A stretch of DNA of 64,000 bases. It comes from Bin87 sp965203855 (GTDB lineage Bacteria; Chloroflexota; Dehalococcoidia; Lucifugimonadales; UBA3495). Position 1 is the stretch's first letter; the number at the start of each line of letters is the position of its first letter. The notes below the pieces were generated by a model. The model was not told where the DNA came from, did not search any database, and worked only from the letters and a program-made list of their open reading frames with translations. Positions 25,284 through 33,611 of this stretch are shown piece by piece. The translations under genes were made by a program, and so were the position numbers. Location of the stretch: contig CBDBDN010000008.1 in assembly GCA_965203855.1 (NCBI GenBank), forward strand, positions 124,001 through 188,000. Reading direction: 5' to 3'.

Positions 25284-25312
25284 ATTATAGCGTGTATGCC
25301 GGCCCATCGCAA
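25284..25312 (-). promoter_or_regulatory. Promoter of the helicase gene, probably giving a leaderless mRNA
   Basis: TTGCGA (25312-25307) and a perfect TATAAT (25289-25284) separated by 17 bases on the minus strand. The expected transcription start (about 25277) is within three bases of the ATG at 25274, and no ribosome-binding site is present. Confidence 0.6.
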
Positions 25313-25336
25313 ACTTTTGGCATCTGATTGCTTCCG

Positions 25337-26353
25337 TTACCACTCCGCGCGCGCTGGCCTTTCCATTAGCGCGGGGATGCAGTCGGATGCCGGGAGGCCC
25401 TCAAATAGTACTTGCGACATTAGTCGGGTGATGGGCATTTCTACGGCGAGGCGTTCCGCCATTTCCAGGGCGGCTATGGTGGTGTTGACGCCTTCGGCTA
25501 CGGCGTCCATGCCGGCCAGGATGTCGGGCAGGCTGCGGCCTCTTGCTAATTCCGCGCCGACATGGCGGTTGCGGCTCAAGGGGCTGTTGCAGGTTGCCAT
25601 TACATCGCCCAGGCCGGCCAGGCCGGCAAAGGTGAGCAGTTCGGCGCCGGCGGCAATGCCCAGCCGTCCGATTTCGTTGAGGCCGCGCGTTACCAGCGCC
25701 GCCTTGGCGTTGGCGCCAGCTTCCAGCCCGTCGGCGATGCCGGCGGCCAGGGCGATGATATTTTTCAGCGCGCCGCCCAACTCTACGCCGACCACATCAT
25801 CGCTGGTATAGACGCGTAATGTGGGCGACAGCAGCGTATCTTGCGCCAGCCGCCGGCTGTCCTCAGCCCCGGCAGCGACTACCGTCAGGGCCGGCTTATC
25901 ATGGATGACTTCGCCGGCCAGATTGGGGCCGGACAGCACGGCGAAACGCTGCGGGGAATGCCCCGGCAGTTCCTGGGCGAGGACTTCCGTCATCCGCAGA
26001 CCGGCGGGCCGCTCCAGTCCTTTGGTAACGCTCAACAGCGTAGCGTCCGGCCGCAGATGGGGCGCAATCCGCCGCACGTTATGGCGGAAACGGTCGGACG
26101 GCACGGCGATGATTACGAGGCTGGAATCTTGCAGGATTGCCGGGTTATGTTCCGTCGACAACGTGTCCGGGAAAGGAACCCCGGGGATAAAACGGTGATG
26201 CTCGCCGGCGCGGCGCAGGCCGTCGGCTTCGGCGGCAGTCCGGCACAGCAGGCGCACCGGAACGCCGCGCCGCGCCGCCAGGATGGCCAGCGTCGTGCCC
26301 CAGGTGGTGGCGCCGACGACGGCAGCCGGCGGCGGGTCGGGCAGCGTCGTCAT
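25337..26353 (-). CDS. gpsA: Glycerol-3-phosphate dehydrogenase [NAD(P)+]
   Basis: Makes sn-glycerol 3-phosphate from dihydroxyacetone phosphate for phospholipid synthesis. The N-terminal dinucleotide-binding site reads AAVVGATTWGTTLAI, where the usual GAGSWG is altered to GATTWG. VTKGLE, VLSGPNLAGEV and the catalytic-domain Lys in GVELGGALKNIIALAAGIADGL are typical, as is LAGLGDVMATCNSPLSRNRHVG. 338 residues. The ATG at 26353 has GGAG nine bases upstream; another ATG at 26368 lacks one. It is followed by the convergent-free helicase promoter 24 bases beyond the stop. Confidence 0.92.
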   Translation of the reverse strand: MTTLPDPPPAAVVGATTWGTTLAILAARRGVPVRLLCRTAAEADGLRRAGEHHRFIPGVPFPDTLSTEHNPAILQDSSLVIIAVPSDRFRHNVRRIAPHLRPDATLLSVTKGLERPAGLRMTEVLAQELPGHSPQRFAVLSGPNLAGEVIHDKPALTVVAAGAEDSRRLAQDTLLSPTLRVYTSDDVVGVELGGALKNIIALAAGIADGLEAGANAKAALVTRGLNEIGRLGIAAGAELLTFAGLAGLGDVMATCNSPLSRNRHVGAELARGRSLPDILAGMDAVAEGVNTTIAALEMAERLAVEMPITRLMSQVLFEGLPASDCIPALMERPARAEW

Positions 26354-26447
26354 CAGGGCAGACTCCATCGTTGTCGGATGCGGCGTTATCGGATGCGGCG
26401 GTCGCGCGGGTAATCGGATAATGCGGATGCGATGGGGCCGGGCCGCT

Positions 26448-27614
26448 TTACAAAGCCCGCACCATAGCGTCCAGCCGTTCCAGCGCCTTGCCGATGTTTT
26501 CCTGGCTGTTGGCGTAGGACAGGCGCACGTAGCCCTCTCCGAACTTGCCAAAGGCGGAGCCGGAGAGCAGGGCAACGCCGGCGTCCTGCATCGCCCGTTC
26601 CTCAAACTGCGCGCTGGTCAGGCCGGTATCCTTGATGCTGGGGAAAGCGTAGAACGCGCCCTCCGGCTCCGGGCAGTTGACGCCGGGGATGGACTGCAAC
26701 CCGTCGGCGATGAGACGGCGGCGCTTGGCGAATTCGGCGGCCATTTCCTGCACGGCGTCCTGCGGGCCGTCCAGCGCGGCGACGCCGGCAATCTGGCTGA
26801 ACGAGGCGGCGCAGGATACGCTGTTAGTGGCCAGTCGGGAGATATGGGGCACCAGTTCCGTCGGCATAATTCCGTAGCCCAGCCGCCAGCCGGTCATCGC
26901 ATAGCTCTTGGAAAAGCCGTCCAGGATGATGGTGCGGTCGGCCATTCCGGGCAGCGCGGCAATGCTGTGATGCTCGCCGGAGTACAGAATATCCTTGTAG
27001 ATTTCGTCGGACATTACATAGAGGTCCGGGTGGCGGCGCACTACGGCGGCCACGGCTTCCAGTTCCTCAAGGGTCAAAGCCGAGCCGCAGGGGTTCTCCG
27101 GCGAGTTGAGGATGAGCAGTCGGGTGCGCTCGTTCACCAGTTCCGGAAGGCGCGTCAGGTCGGGATGATAGGCGCGATCTTCCAGCAGCTGCATCGGCAC
27201 GGCTTTGGCGCCGCCGAATTCAATCATGGATTCGTAGATGGGAAAGCCGGGATTGGGGTAGATGACTTCGGCGCCGGCTTCGGCCAGGGCCAGCAGCACA
27301 TAGAACATTATGGGCTTGGCGCCGGGGGTTACGACGACTTGTTCCCAGTCGGTGTCGATGCCGCGCACTTCGCGGCTGTTGCGGGCGACCGCCTGGCGCA
27401 GTTCCGGGAGGCCCGGCGTAGGCCCGTAGTGCGTATAGCCGTCCTCCAGCGCGCGTATGCCGGCCTGCACGATGTGGGGCGGCGTCTCAAAGTCGGGTTC
27501 GCCGATTTCCAGGTGGATGATTTCCCGCCCCTGGGCTTCCAGGGCGCGGGCTTTGGCCAGCACCTCAAAGGCGGATTCCGTTCCCATTCGGCTCATTCGT
27601 TGGGCAATAGTCAT
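26448..27614 (-). CDS. Class I/II aminotransferase (aspartate aminotransferase-like)
   Basis: A 388-residue PLP enzyme of fold type I. It starts with IIHLEIGEPDFETPPHI and YGPTPGLPELRQAVA. Substrate and PLP contacts are NSPENPCG and MSDEIYKDI; the PLP Lys lies in DGFSKSYAMTGWRLGYG. The C-terminal Arg, which binds the substrate carboxylate, is in YVRLSYANSQ. It probably transaminates aspartate or a related amino acid; the specificity cannot be fixed. The ATG at 27614 has GAGGTG upstream. Transcribed leftward, ahead of gpsA. Confidence 0.92.
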   Translation of the reverse strand: MTIAQRMSRMGTESAFEVLAKARALEAQGREIIHLEIGEPDFETPPHIVQAGIRALEDGYTHYGPTPGLPELRQAVARNSREVRGIDTDWEQVVVTPGAKPIMFYVLLALAEAGAEVIYPNPGFPIYESMIEFGGAKAVPMQLLEDRAYHPDLTRLPELVNERTRLLILNSPENPCGSALTLEELEAVAAVVRRHPDLYVMSDEIYKDILYSGEHHSIAALPGMADRTIILDGFSKSYAMTGWRLGYGIMPTELVPHISRLATNSVSCAASFSQIAGVAALDGPQDAVQEMAAEFAKRRRLIADGLQSIPGVNCPEPEGAFYAFPSIKDTGLTSAQFEERAMQDAGVALLSGSAFGKFGEGYVRLSYANSQENIGKALERLDAMVRAL

Positions 27615-27831
27615 CGTAAAAGCACCTCGATTAAACTGCGGCTAAACTGCAAACTGCGGCAAGACTGCGGCGGCAAAGCGGCGCCGGCGCAGCGATGCCG
27701 CCGCCGGCAGCAATAGCAAGATTACCATATGCCGGCGGGCCGCCGACTACGAAAGAGATAAAATCCCGCCCATCCTGTCCATCGGTGTAAAATGCTGCCT
27801 TTGGGAGATGGGCGGTGTGAGGGCCGCCGGG
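27615..27831. repeat. Intergenic region with a dispersed repeat
   Basis: About 27751-27795 carries, on the minus strand, the CCGATGGACAGGATGGGCGG motif that is related to copies near 17204 and 54790. No gene recognised. Confidence 0.4.
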
Positions 27832-29247
27832 TTACAGCGGCGGGCGCAGATCCCGCCATCCCGCCTGCTGCTGGTAGGCGTAGGCGGCCTGGATGATGCC
27901 CGGTTCGTCGAAAGGCTTGCCGGCCAGCTGCATCCCGATGGGCAGTCCGGCGTCGGTAAAGCCGCAAGGCACGGAAATGGCCGGCAGACCGGTTACATTG
28001 AACGGCGCGGTGAAACTCCGTCCCCGCACTGTGGCAAGCGGGTCATAGCCCTCAAAAGCGGGCGCCGGCTGGGTCATCGTAGGGGTTGCCAGCAAGTCAA
28101 CCTTTTGCAGCGCCGCCGCGAAATCACGGCGCGCCCAGCTGCGTACCCGCTGCGCTTGTAAATAGTCGGACGCCGACAGCAGGCCGCCGATGCGGAACCG
28201 CGCCCGCACAATCTCGCCAAAGTCCGCAGGACGGCTTTTCAGGTTGGGTTCGTGGTAGGCGTAAGCTTCGCTGAGCATAATCACCGTGTTGGCGGCCCGG
28301 ACATATTCCAGGCTGGGCAGGGTAACTTCCTGAATCTCTGCGCCCATCTGCTCCAGGTCGGCAATCGCCTTTTCCACCGTGGCCACTACCTCCGGGCTGA
28401 CGCCGGGATCCGGGTCAAAGAAATAATGGCGCGGCAGCCCGATTTTGACGCCGCGCACATCCTCTTTGAGGGAAAGCGAGTAGTCGGGCACCGGGGCTTG
28501 GCTGGAAGTCGGGTCTTTCGGGTCGTAGCCGGCGATGGCTTGGAGCATATAGGCGGCGTCCTCAACCGTCCAGGTCATCGGCCCGGCGTGGTCCTGCGAC
28601 CAGCTGAGGGTAACTACTCCGAACCGGCTGACGCGTCCGTAGGTCGGCTTAAGGCCGACGATGCCACACAAGGAAGCCGGCCCGCGTATGGAGCCGCCGG
28701 TGCACGACCCCAGCGCGCCCAAGCACTGGCCGGCGGCCACCGCCGACCCGGAGCCGCTGCTGGAGCCGCCGGTAATGTGCGCCAGGTTCCAGGGATTGCG
28801 GGCCGGCTCAAAGGGGGTGGTCCAGTCCGGGCCGCCCAGCGCGAACTCGTGCATTGCCAGCTTGCCCAGCAGGATGCCGCCGGCCGCTTTGAGCCGTGCC
28901 GTAGTGGTGGCGTCCGTCTCCGGAACTCGGTCCAGGTCAACATACGAGCCGGAAGTAGTGCGGATTCCGGCGGTGTCATACAGGTCTTTCAGCGCAAATG
29001 GGATGCCGTGCAGCGGTCCTTTGTAGTCGCCGCGCCGGATTTCCGCTTCGGCCAGGCGGGCCTGCTCCAGGGCGTCGTCGGCCAGTAGCAGGATAAACGA
29101 ATGCAGCCGGCCATCGGTTTCCCGGATCCGTTCCAGGCAGGCGCGGGTGAGCTCTACCGGCGAAAGTTCGCCTTTCCGCAGCAGCGCGGCGGCCTGGTGG
29201 ATGGTCAAAAAATGCAGTGCGGTGTTGGTGTCGGTAGTAGCGGTCAT
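27832..29247 (-). CDS. Amidase-signature-family amidase (GatA/AtzE-like)
   Basis: A 471-residue amidase with the Ser-Ser-Lys triad: Lys in GIPFALKDLYDTAG, the glycine-serine stretch HITGGSSSGSGSAVAAG, and the nucleophile region GSCTGGSIRGPASLCGIVGLKPTYGRVS. These enzymes hydrolyse amide bonds of small molecules or act as GatA. A small GatC/AtzG-like gene 73 bases upstream suggests a heteromeric amidase rather than tRNA amidotransferase, since no gatB is nearby. The ATG at 29247 has GGAGG ten bases upstream. The C-terminal half ends PCGFTDAGLPIGMQLAGKPFDE, standard for the family. Confidence 0.92.
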   Translation of the reverse strand: MTATTDTNTALHFLTIHQAAALLRKGELSPVELTRACLERIRETDGRLHSFILLLADDALEQARLAEAEIRRGDYKGPLHGIPFALKDLYDTAGIRTTSGSYVDLDRVPETDATTTARLKAAGGILLGKLAMHEFALGGPDWTTPFEPARNPWNLAHITGGSSSGSGSAVAAGQCLGALGSCTGGSIRGPASLCGIVGLKPTYGRVSRFGVVTLSWSQDHAGPMTWTVEDAAYMLQAIAGYDPKDPTSSQAPVPDYSLSLKEDVRGVKIGLPRHYFFDPDPGVSPEVVATVEKAIADLEQMGAEIQEVTLPSLEYVRAANTVIMLSEAYAYHEPNLKSRPADFGEIVRARFRIGGLLSASDYLQAQRVRSWARRDFAAALQKVDLLATPTMTQPAPAFEGYDPLATVRGRSFTAPFNVTGLPAISVPCGFTDAGLPIGMQLAGKPFDEPGIIQAAYAYQQQAGWRDLRPPL

Positions 29248-29320
29248 GGGGTTCCGGCCTCCTGATTCCGTAGCCGGCAAGCTGTCGGCATTGTCCGGTA
29301 ATGCTGTTATCGCAAACGCG

Positions 29321-29536
29321 CTAACCTTTCGGCCAGTCGGGATGGAATTCGGTTACGATTTCCTCGGCGCCGAGGTTGACGGTGTGCAGCAGCCGCGCGT
29401 AGGCGGCGTGGAGTTCGTACACCGGCTTAAGCGCTTCCAGCTCCGACTGGCTCATTCCCAACCCGGCGCGGTCTGCCATCAGCCGGAATTCCTCCATTGA
29501 CAGTTCGCTCGATGCTGCTTCGCTTGATGCGGACAT
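29321..29536 (-). CDS. Small GatC/AtzG-like amidase subunit
   Basis: A 71-residue helical protein: MEEFRLMADRAGLGMSQSELEALKPVYELHAAYARLLHTVNLG. The pattern of two amphipathic helices ending E-x-x-x-x-F-H-P matches AtzG/DUF4089-type chains that stabilise amidase partners. The ATG at 29536 has a perfect AGGAGG eight bases upstream. The amidase gene follows on the same strand 73 bases later, so the two probably form one operon and one complex. Confidence 0.7.
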   Translation of the reverse strand: MSASSEAASSELSMEEFRLMADRAGLGMSQSELEALKPVYELHAAYARLLHTVNLGAEEIVTEFHPDWPKG

Positions 29537-29748
29537 TGCGTAACCTCCTGATTTTCGTTTCAATCGCCGCTGCCGCTATGGTTGACGCCGCAGTTGACGG
29601 CGGCGGCGCAGCGGGTTGATTATACATATCGTTGACACGCCGGCGCATCGGTTCGTATAGTAATCGCAGCGGCCGGCCCGACAGATTGGAAAAGGGTACA
29701 ATAGGGATTGGGTTGGCTTGCCGCATACTATGGAGGTCGTCTTGGTGG

Positions 29749-30174
29749 ATGCTGAAAGACTTGCTGCTGTTTGCATTGCTGCCGGCGTGCTGCGGTGCGT
29801 TGGCGGTAGGGGCGACGCTGGTTTTGCCCGGCGGCGGCGATGCCGCAGCGCCCCGGGATCTGTTCAGCGCCTGCCTGATTAACGGCATCGCCGCATTCAC
29901 GCTGCCAGGAGTGATTCAAGTGTGGTTCACAATGGGAGAAACCCGCCGCGCCAATCAGGAACGGGAACGCGCGGACCGGGACCGGGAACTTTTGGTTTTG
30001 GCGCAGGAGCGCGCTGACCGGGAACGAGAGCTCTTGACTGTGGCGCAGGAGCGTGCCCGCCAGGCGGAATCGGAGCTTGCCGACACTCGCGTTCAAATGG
30101 CGGAACTGGTCGCTGTAGTTACCGACCTGCGTCGCCGCTTGGACGAGCGCGACAACGGCTCCGGCGCCCATTAA
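29749..30174 (+). CDS. Two-helix membrane protein with coiled coil (multicopy family, member 4)
   Basis: A 141-residue protein with hydrophobic spans LLLFALLPACCGALAVGATLVL and FSACLINGIAAFTLPGVIQVWF. A charged coiled coil follows (ETRRANQERERADRDRELLV, ERADRERELLTVAQERARQA) and an RRRLDERD tail. The start is taken at the ATG directly before LKDLLLF; an upstream TTG-led frame without ribosome site is rejected. It is followed at once by a truncated second copy. Function unknown. Confidence 0.6.
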   Translation: MLKDLLLFALLPACCGALAVGATLVLPGGGDAAAPRDLFSACLINGIAAFTLPGVIQVWFTMGETRRANQERERADRDRELLVLAQERADRERELLTVAQERARQAESELADTRVQMAELVAVVTDLRRRLDERDNGSGAH

Positions 30175-30187
30175 TTCCCCGCGCTTC

Positions 30188-30496
30188 GTGCGTGCTGTCC
30201 CGATTAACGGCATCGCCGCATTCATGCCGCCAAGGGTGATTCAAGTGTGGTTCACAATGGGAGAAACCCGCCGCGCCAACCAGGAACGGGAGCGGGCCAA
30301 TCAAGCCGCAGAACAGGCACGCCAAGCCGAGGAACGCGTCCGACAGGCCAAGGAACGCGCCCGACAGTTGGAAGCGGAACTTTGGAAAGCATCACTTGCA
30401 GAGATCCGGGGCCTACTGGCGGCCTTAACCGCTGAGGTGGTTGATATACGGCGCCGCCTGGACGAGCGCGATGCCGTTGCCGCCAAAGCCGATTAA
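30188..30496 (+). pseudogene. 5'-truncated tandem duplicate of the preceding coiled-coil gene
   Basis: From base 30202, about 95 bases are nearly identical to 29878-29972, encoding INGIAAF..P.VIQVWFTMGETRRANQERERA. The first membrane helix is missing. The frame then continues with its own coiled coil (QAEERVRQAKERARQLEAEL) and ends IRRRLDERD like its parent. A GTG at 30188 could start it, but no ribosome site is seen. It is a partial tandem duplication; whether it is still translated is open. Confidence 0.6.
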
Positions 30497-30532
30497 TCCC
30501 CCGTGCCATCCTAACTGTTGCGTGCCTGGCTT

Positions 30533-30892
30533 ATGACATCGCCAAACCAAGATCCGAACCCGGCAGCGGGCTACTGCGTGTTTTGCGAAATCATCGCCGG
30601 GCACGAGCCGGCGCGCATCCGCTACCTGGACAATGACATCATCGCCATCGTCAACCGGCTTACCTGGGTGCCGGTGATGCTGCTGGTGATGCCGCGCCGC
30701 CATATGTCGCAGCTGGAAATGTGGAGCAACGGCCTGATGGCCCGTCTCTGCGATGTGGCCGCTACTTTGGGTTGTATGTATTGCCCGGACGGGTTTCGCA
30801 TCTTGTCCAACTTTGGCTATGACGGCCTGCAAAGCCAGCCCCATGGCCATCTGCACGTCATTGGCGGGCAGTTTCTGGGGCATTACGCCTGA
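30533..30892 (+). CDS. HIT-family nucleotide hydrolase/transferase
   Basis: A 119-residue HIT protein. The start YCVFCEIIAGHEPARIRYLDNDIIAIV is the usual zinc/HIT N terminus (C-x-x-C). The histidine triad is QPHGHLHVIGG near the C terminus, and VMPRRHMSQLEMW is the preceding strand-helix segment. HIT enzymes hydrolyse adenylated or dinucleotide-like substrates. The ATG at 30533 is preferred over an in-frame TTG at 30518; neither has a strong ribosome site. Confidence 0.85.
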   Translation: MTSPNQDPNPAAGYCVFCEIIAGHEPARIRYLDNDIIAIVNRLTWVPVMLLVMPRRHMSQLEMWSNGLMARLCDVAATLGCMYCPDGFRILSNFGYDGLQSQPHGHLHVIGGQFLGHYA

Positions 30893-31047
30893 CCGGTTGC
30901 TATAGCTATGCCGTCATACTTCCGACGCCGGCCGTTGGCCCGCCGCGCTGCGTAGCCCGGCTATCCAACACCACACCGTCAACCGTCAATCATTCGTCAA
31001 TCAACCGCCAGTCATTCGCCAATCATTTTACCAAGGAGAAATCCGCA

Positions 31048-31836
31048 ATGCCTGAAACCGTACTCTACGAAAAGACCGGTGTCGGCAACCATGTCGCCGT
31101 CATTACCCTGAACCGCCCGGAGTCCTCCAACGCCATTAACCGGCAGCTGCGCCGGGAGTTGCAGGAAGTCATCAGCCACTTTGACCACGAGGACGACGAG
31201 GCGTGGGTGGCCGTCTTGACCGGCGCCGGCCGCAATTTTTGCGCCGGACGCGACCTGAAAGAGCGCGCTGCCGACAATGCCGAAGGGGTGCAGGCGCGCG
31301 CCGAAAACAGTATGTCCCCTAACAAGCCGCATATGTGGGAGCGTCCCGCCAAGCCTCTGGTTGCCGCCGTCAACGGAGCCGCCGCCGCCGGGGGCTGGTC
31401 TATCGCCCAGATGTGCGATGTGCGCCTGGCGTCCGATACCGCCCGCCTCGGCATCACCGAAACCAAGTGGAGCCTGATGCCGCCCTTTGCGGTGGAACTT
31501 ACCAAGATGATCGGCATCACCAATGTGCTGGAGCTGGTGATGACTTCGGAATTGCTGCCGGCCGAGCGCGTCAAAGAGATGGGATTTCTCAACAAGGTAG
31601 TGCCGGCGGACGAGCTGCTGCCGGAGGCGGTCAAGATGGCAGAAAGCATCGCGCAAAACGCCCCGTTGGCCGTGCGCGCCATCAAAGACTTGGCCTACAG
31701 CAGCCTGGATCTGTCCATTGCCGAAATCAGCGCCAAAACCTATGTGGCCTACGACTACATACTGACCACCGCCGACAGCAAGGAAGGGCCGCGCGCCTTT
31801 GCCGAAAAGCGCCGCCCCAACTGGCAGCTGAAGTAG
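31048..31836 (+). CDS. Enoyl-CoA hydratase/isomerase (crotonase family)
   Basis: A 262-residue crotonase-fold protein. It contains VAVITLNRPESSNAINRQLRREL, the oxyanion-hole segment VLTGAGRNFCAGRDLKE, VAAVNGAAAAGGWSIAQMCDVRLAS, and ELVMTSELLPAERVKEMGFLNKVVP. The second catalytic Glu position is occupied in LGITETKWSL, so hydratase or isomerase activity on a CoA thioester is plausible. AAGGAG precedes ATG 31048. Short CGTCAATCATT repeats lie in its leader. Confidence 0.88.
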   Translation: MPETVLYEKTGVGNHVAVITLNRPESSNAINRQLRRELQEVISHFDHEDDEAWVAVLTGAGRNFCAGRDLKERAADNAEGVQARAENSMSPNKPHMWERPAKPLVAAVNGAAAAGGWSIAQMCDVRLASDTARLGITETKWSLMPPFAVELTKMIGITNVLELVMTSELLPAERVKEMGFLNKVVPADELLPEAVKMAESIAQNAPLAVRAIKDLAYSSLDLSIAEISAKTYVAYDYILTTADSKEGPRAFAEKRRPNWQLK

Positions 31837-31869
31837 GCTGCCAACCGGCGTTATGCCCCTGCCGTCGTC

Positions 31870-31952
31870 AAAGCCGCCATAGCCGTCATTCCAACGCCGG
31901 CACACATCCGGCATCTACAACCGTCATTACGGATTTCGCCAGAATGACGGAG
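31870..31952. repeat. Degenerate palindromic element
   Basis: CGTCATTCCAACGCCGGCAC ... CAACCGTCATTACGGATTTC ... AGAATGACGG: decayed arms of the recurrent element, directly before the hydrolase ribosome site. Confidence 0.5.
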
Positions 31953-31963
31953 GAGCAAGCATT

Positions 31964-32812
31964 ATGACACTTACCGCAGTAGAACCCAAAAGCAAAACCG
32001 TTGCCGCCAACGGCATCAACCTGCATTACCTGGACTGGGGCGCCGCCGGCGGCCCGCCGCTGGTGCTGCTGCATGGCCTGCGCGGACACGCCCACGTGTG
32101 GGATGACGTCGCTGAATCCCTGTGCGGCGACTACCATGTCTATGCCCTGGACCAGCGGGGGCGCGGCGATACCGACCACGCCCCCGGCGGCGACTACTCT
32201 ACCGACGCTTTTGTCGCCGACCTGGCCGGGTTTGTGGACGCCATCGGGCTGGATACTTTCATCCTGTTCGGCCACTCAATGGGCGGGCGCAACAGCATGG
32301 CCTTTGCCGGCAAGTATCCGCAGCGGCTGGAACGCCTCTGCATCGTGGACATCGGCCCGCGCATTGAACCGGCCGGCGGCAGCCGGATCACCGGCGAACT
32401 GCGCGATTTGCCGCCCGAATTTAACACTTTTGAGGATGCCTTGGCCCATGTGCAAACCGGCAATCGGTTCGCATCGGAACGGGTGATGTGCCGCCGCCTT
32501 TCCGGGCAAACCCGCCGGCTGCCCAACGGCAAAATCGGGTGGAAGTTTGATCCGGCGATCCGGGAGCAGCGCATCAATGGCACGGCGCCGCCGGCCGTTG
32601 ACCTCTGGCCGGCGCTGGAACGCGTCGCCTGCCCTACCCTGGTAGTGCGCGGCACGGAGACCGACCTGCTTACTGCGGAGACTGCCCGGCAGATGGTTGA
32701 CACTCTGCAACAGGGGCGGCTGGTTGAAATCCAGCGAGCCGGCCACATGGTGTTTGAGGACAACCCCGATGACTTCATCGCCGCCGTAAAGGGTTGGCTG
32801 GCCGGCGGCTGA
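31964..32812 (+). CDS. Alpha/beta-fold hydrolase
   Basis: A 282-residue hydrolase. The oxyanion motif LLHGLRGHAHVWDDV is followed by YALDQRGRGDTDH, the nucleophile elbow LFGHSMGG and the catalytic His in RAGHMVFEDNPDDF. The acid is likely in VRGTETDLL. The family includes esterases, C-C bond hydrolases and epoxide or halide hydrolases; the substrate cannot be told. GGAGGAGC precedes ATG 31964. It lies in the same direction as the enoyl-CoA hydratase gene, 128 bases downstream. Confidence 0.88.
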   Translation: MTLTAVEPKSKTVAANGINLHYLDWGAAGGPPLVLLHGLRGHAHVWDDVAESLCGDYHVYALDQRGRGDTDHAPGGDYSTDAFVADLAGFVDAIGLDTFILFGHSMGGRNSMAFAGKYPQRLERLCIVDIGPRIEPAGGSRITGELRDLPPEFNTFEDALAHVQTGNRFASERVMCRRLSGQTRRLPNGKIGWKFDPAIREQRINGTAPPAVDLWPALERVACPTLVVRGTETDLLTAETARQMVDTLQQGRLVEIQRAGHMVFEDNPDDFIAAVKGWLAGG

Positions 32813-32864
32813 TGCGTCCGGTCAGGCCAAATCTTTCACAACAATGCCGGGAGGTCGGAAAGTG

Positions 32865-33536
32865 ATGGTTGCTACCGCCGAAAAGCGGTACACGGTGGCG
32901 GAGTTCTATGCCCTGCCCGATGAGATGACGGACGGCTGCGAATTGGTTGGCGGCCGTCTGGTCAAGAAGCAGTATTTTCGGGAAACGGAAAAAGGGATGA
33001 CTCTCGGCGGCTTGGCCCACGCACTGACGATTGCCCATTGCATCAGAATTCTGGACAAGTTCGTAGAAGGGCGCAAACTTGGGGAAACGCTGATCCGTCC
33101 TGCTTTTCTGGTCGGCGTCAACCGCAGCCAAATTCGCAAGCCGGACATTGCCCATATCGCCGGCCCGGCGCCTACCGATCCGGACGCTATCCTGGCCCTG
33201 GCGCCGGCGCTGGCGGTTGAAATCAGCTCGTCCAGCGACACGGCGGCGGATTTGTTCAACAAGGTTGAGGAATACCTGGAGGCCGGCGTACAGCTGGTCT
33301 GGCAGCTGTTCCCGGAGCATCGTTCCGTGATTGCTTATTGGCCCGACCGTGCCGCCGTGTTCCGCCCCGGCGATACTATCACCGCCGACCCGGCGCTGCC
33401 GGGGTTTGCCGGCCCGGTAACTGACCTGTTCCCGCCGCCCGTCAATCCCTCTCCGCCGGTCAATTTATCGCCGCCCATCAACTCTTTGCCGCCGGCCAAT
33501 CCCAACTTCAACCCTAACCGCAACGCCGCGCCGTAG
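32865..33536 (+). CDS. Uma2-family (DUF820) PD-(D/E)XK-fold protein
   Basis: A 223-residue protein. The N-terminal part (YTVAEFYALPDEMTDGCELVGGRLV) and the core (QIRKPDIAHI ... ALAVEISSSSDTAADLFNKVEEYLEAGVQLVWQLFPEHRSVIAYW) match Uma2. The nuclease residues Asp (KPDIAHI) and Glu-x-Ser (VEISSSS, in place of E-x-S/K) are seen. The tail is a Pro/Asn-rich repeat (PPVNPSPPVNLSPPINSLPP). GGGAGGT lies before ATG 32865; an ATG at 32844 is a longer alternative. Uma2 proteins are abundant in cyanobacteria and Chloroflexota, with unclear function. Confidence 0.85.
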   Translation: MVATAEKRYTVAEFYALPDEMTDGCELVGGRLVKKQYFRETEKGMTLGGLAHALTIAHCIRILDKFVEGRKLGETLIRPAFLVGVNRSQIRKPDIAHIAGPAPTDPDAILALAPALAVEISSSSDTAADLFNKVEEYLEAGVQLVWQLFPEHRSVIAYWPDRAAVFRPGDTITADPALPGFAGPVTDLFPPPVNPSPPVNLSPPINSLPPANPNFNPNRNAAP

Positions 33537-33611
33537 TCTGGAGCCGCTTGTGGTAAAATCCGGCTATTGCCATCCCAAACCGCCGGCGTCCGCGCCGCCG
33601 AGGTGTTCACC

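Noticed and set aside
26353..26605. N-terminal extension of GpsA by 84 residues
   Set aside because: The extension is Pro/Arg/Ser-rich with no family similarity; the ATG at 26353 has a ribosome site and matches the family start.
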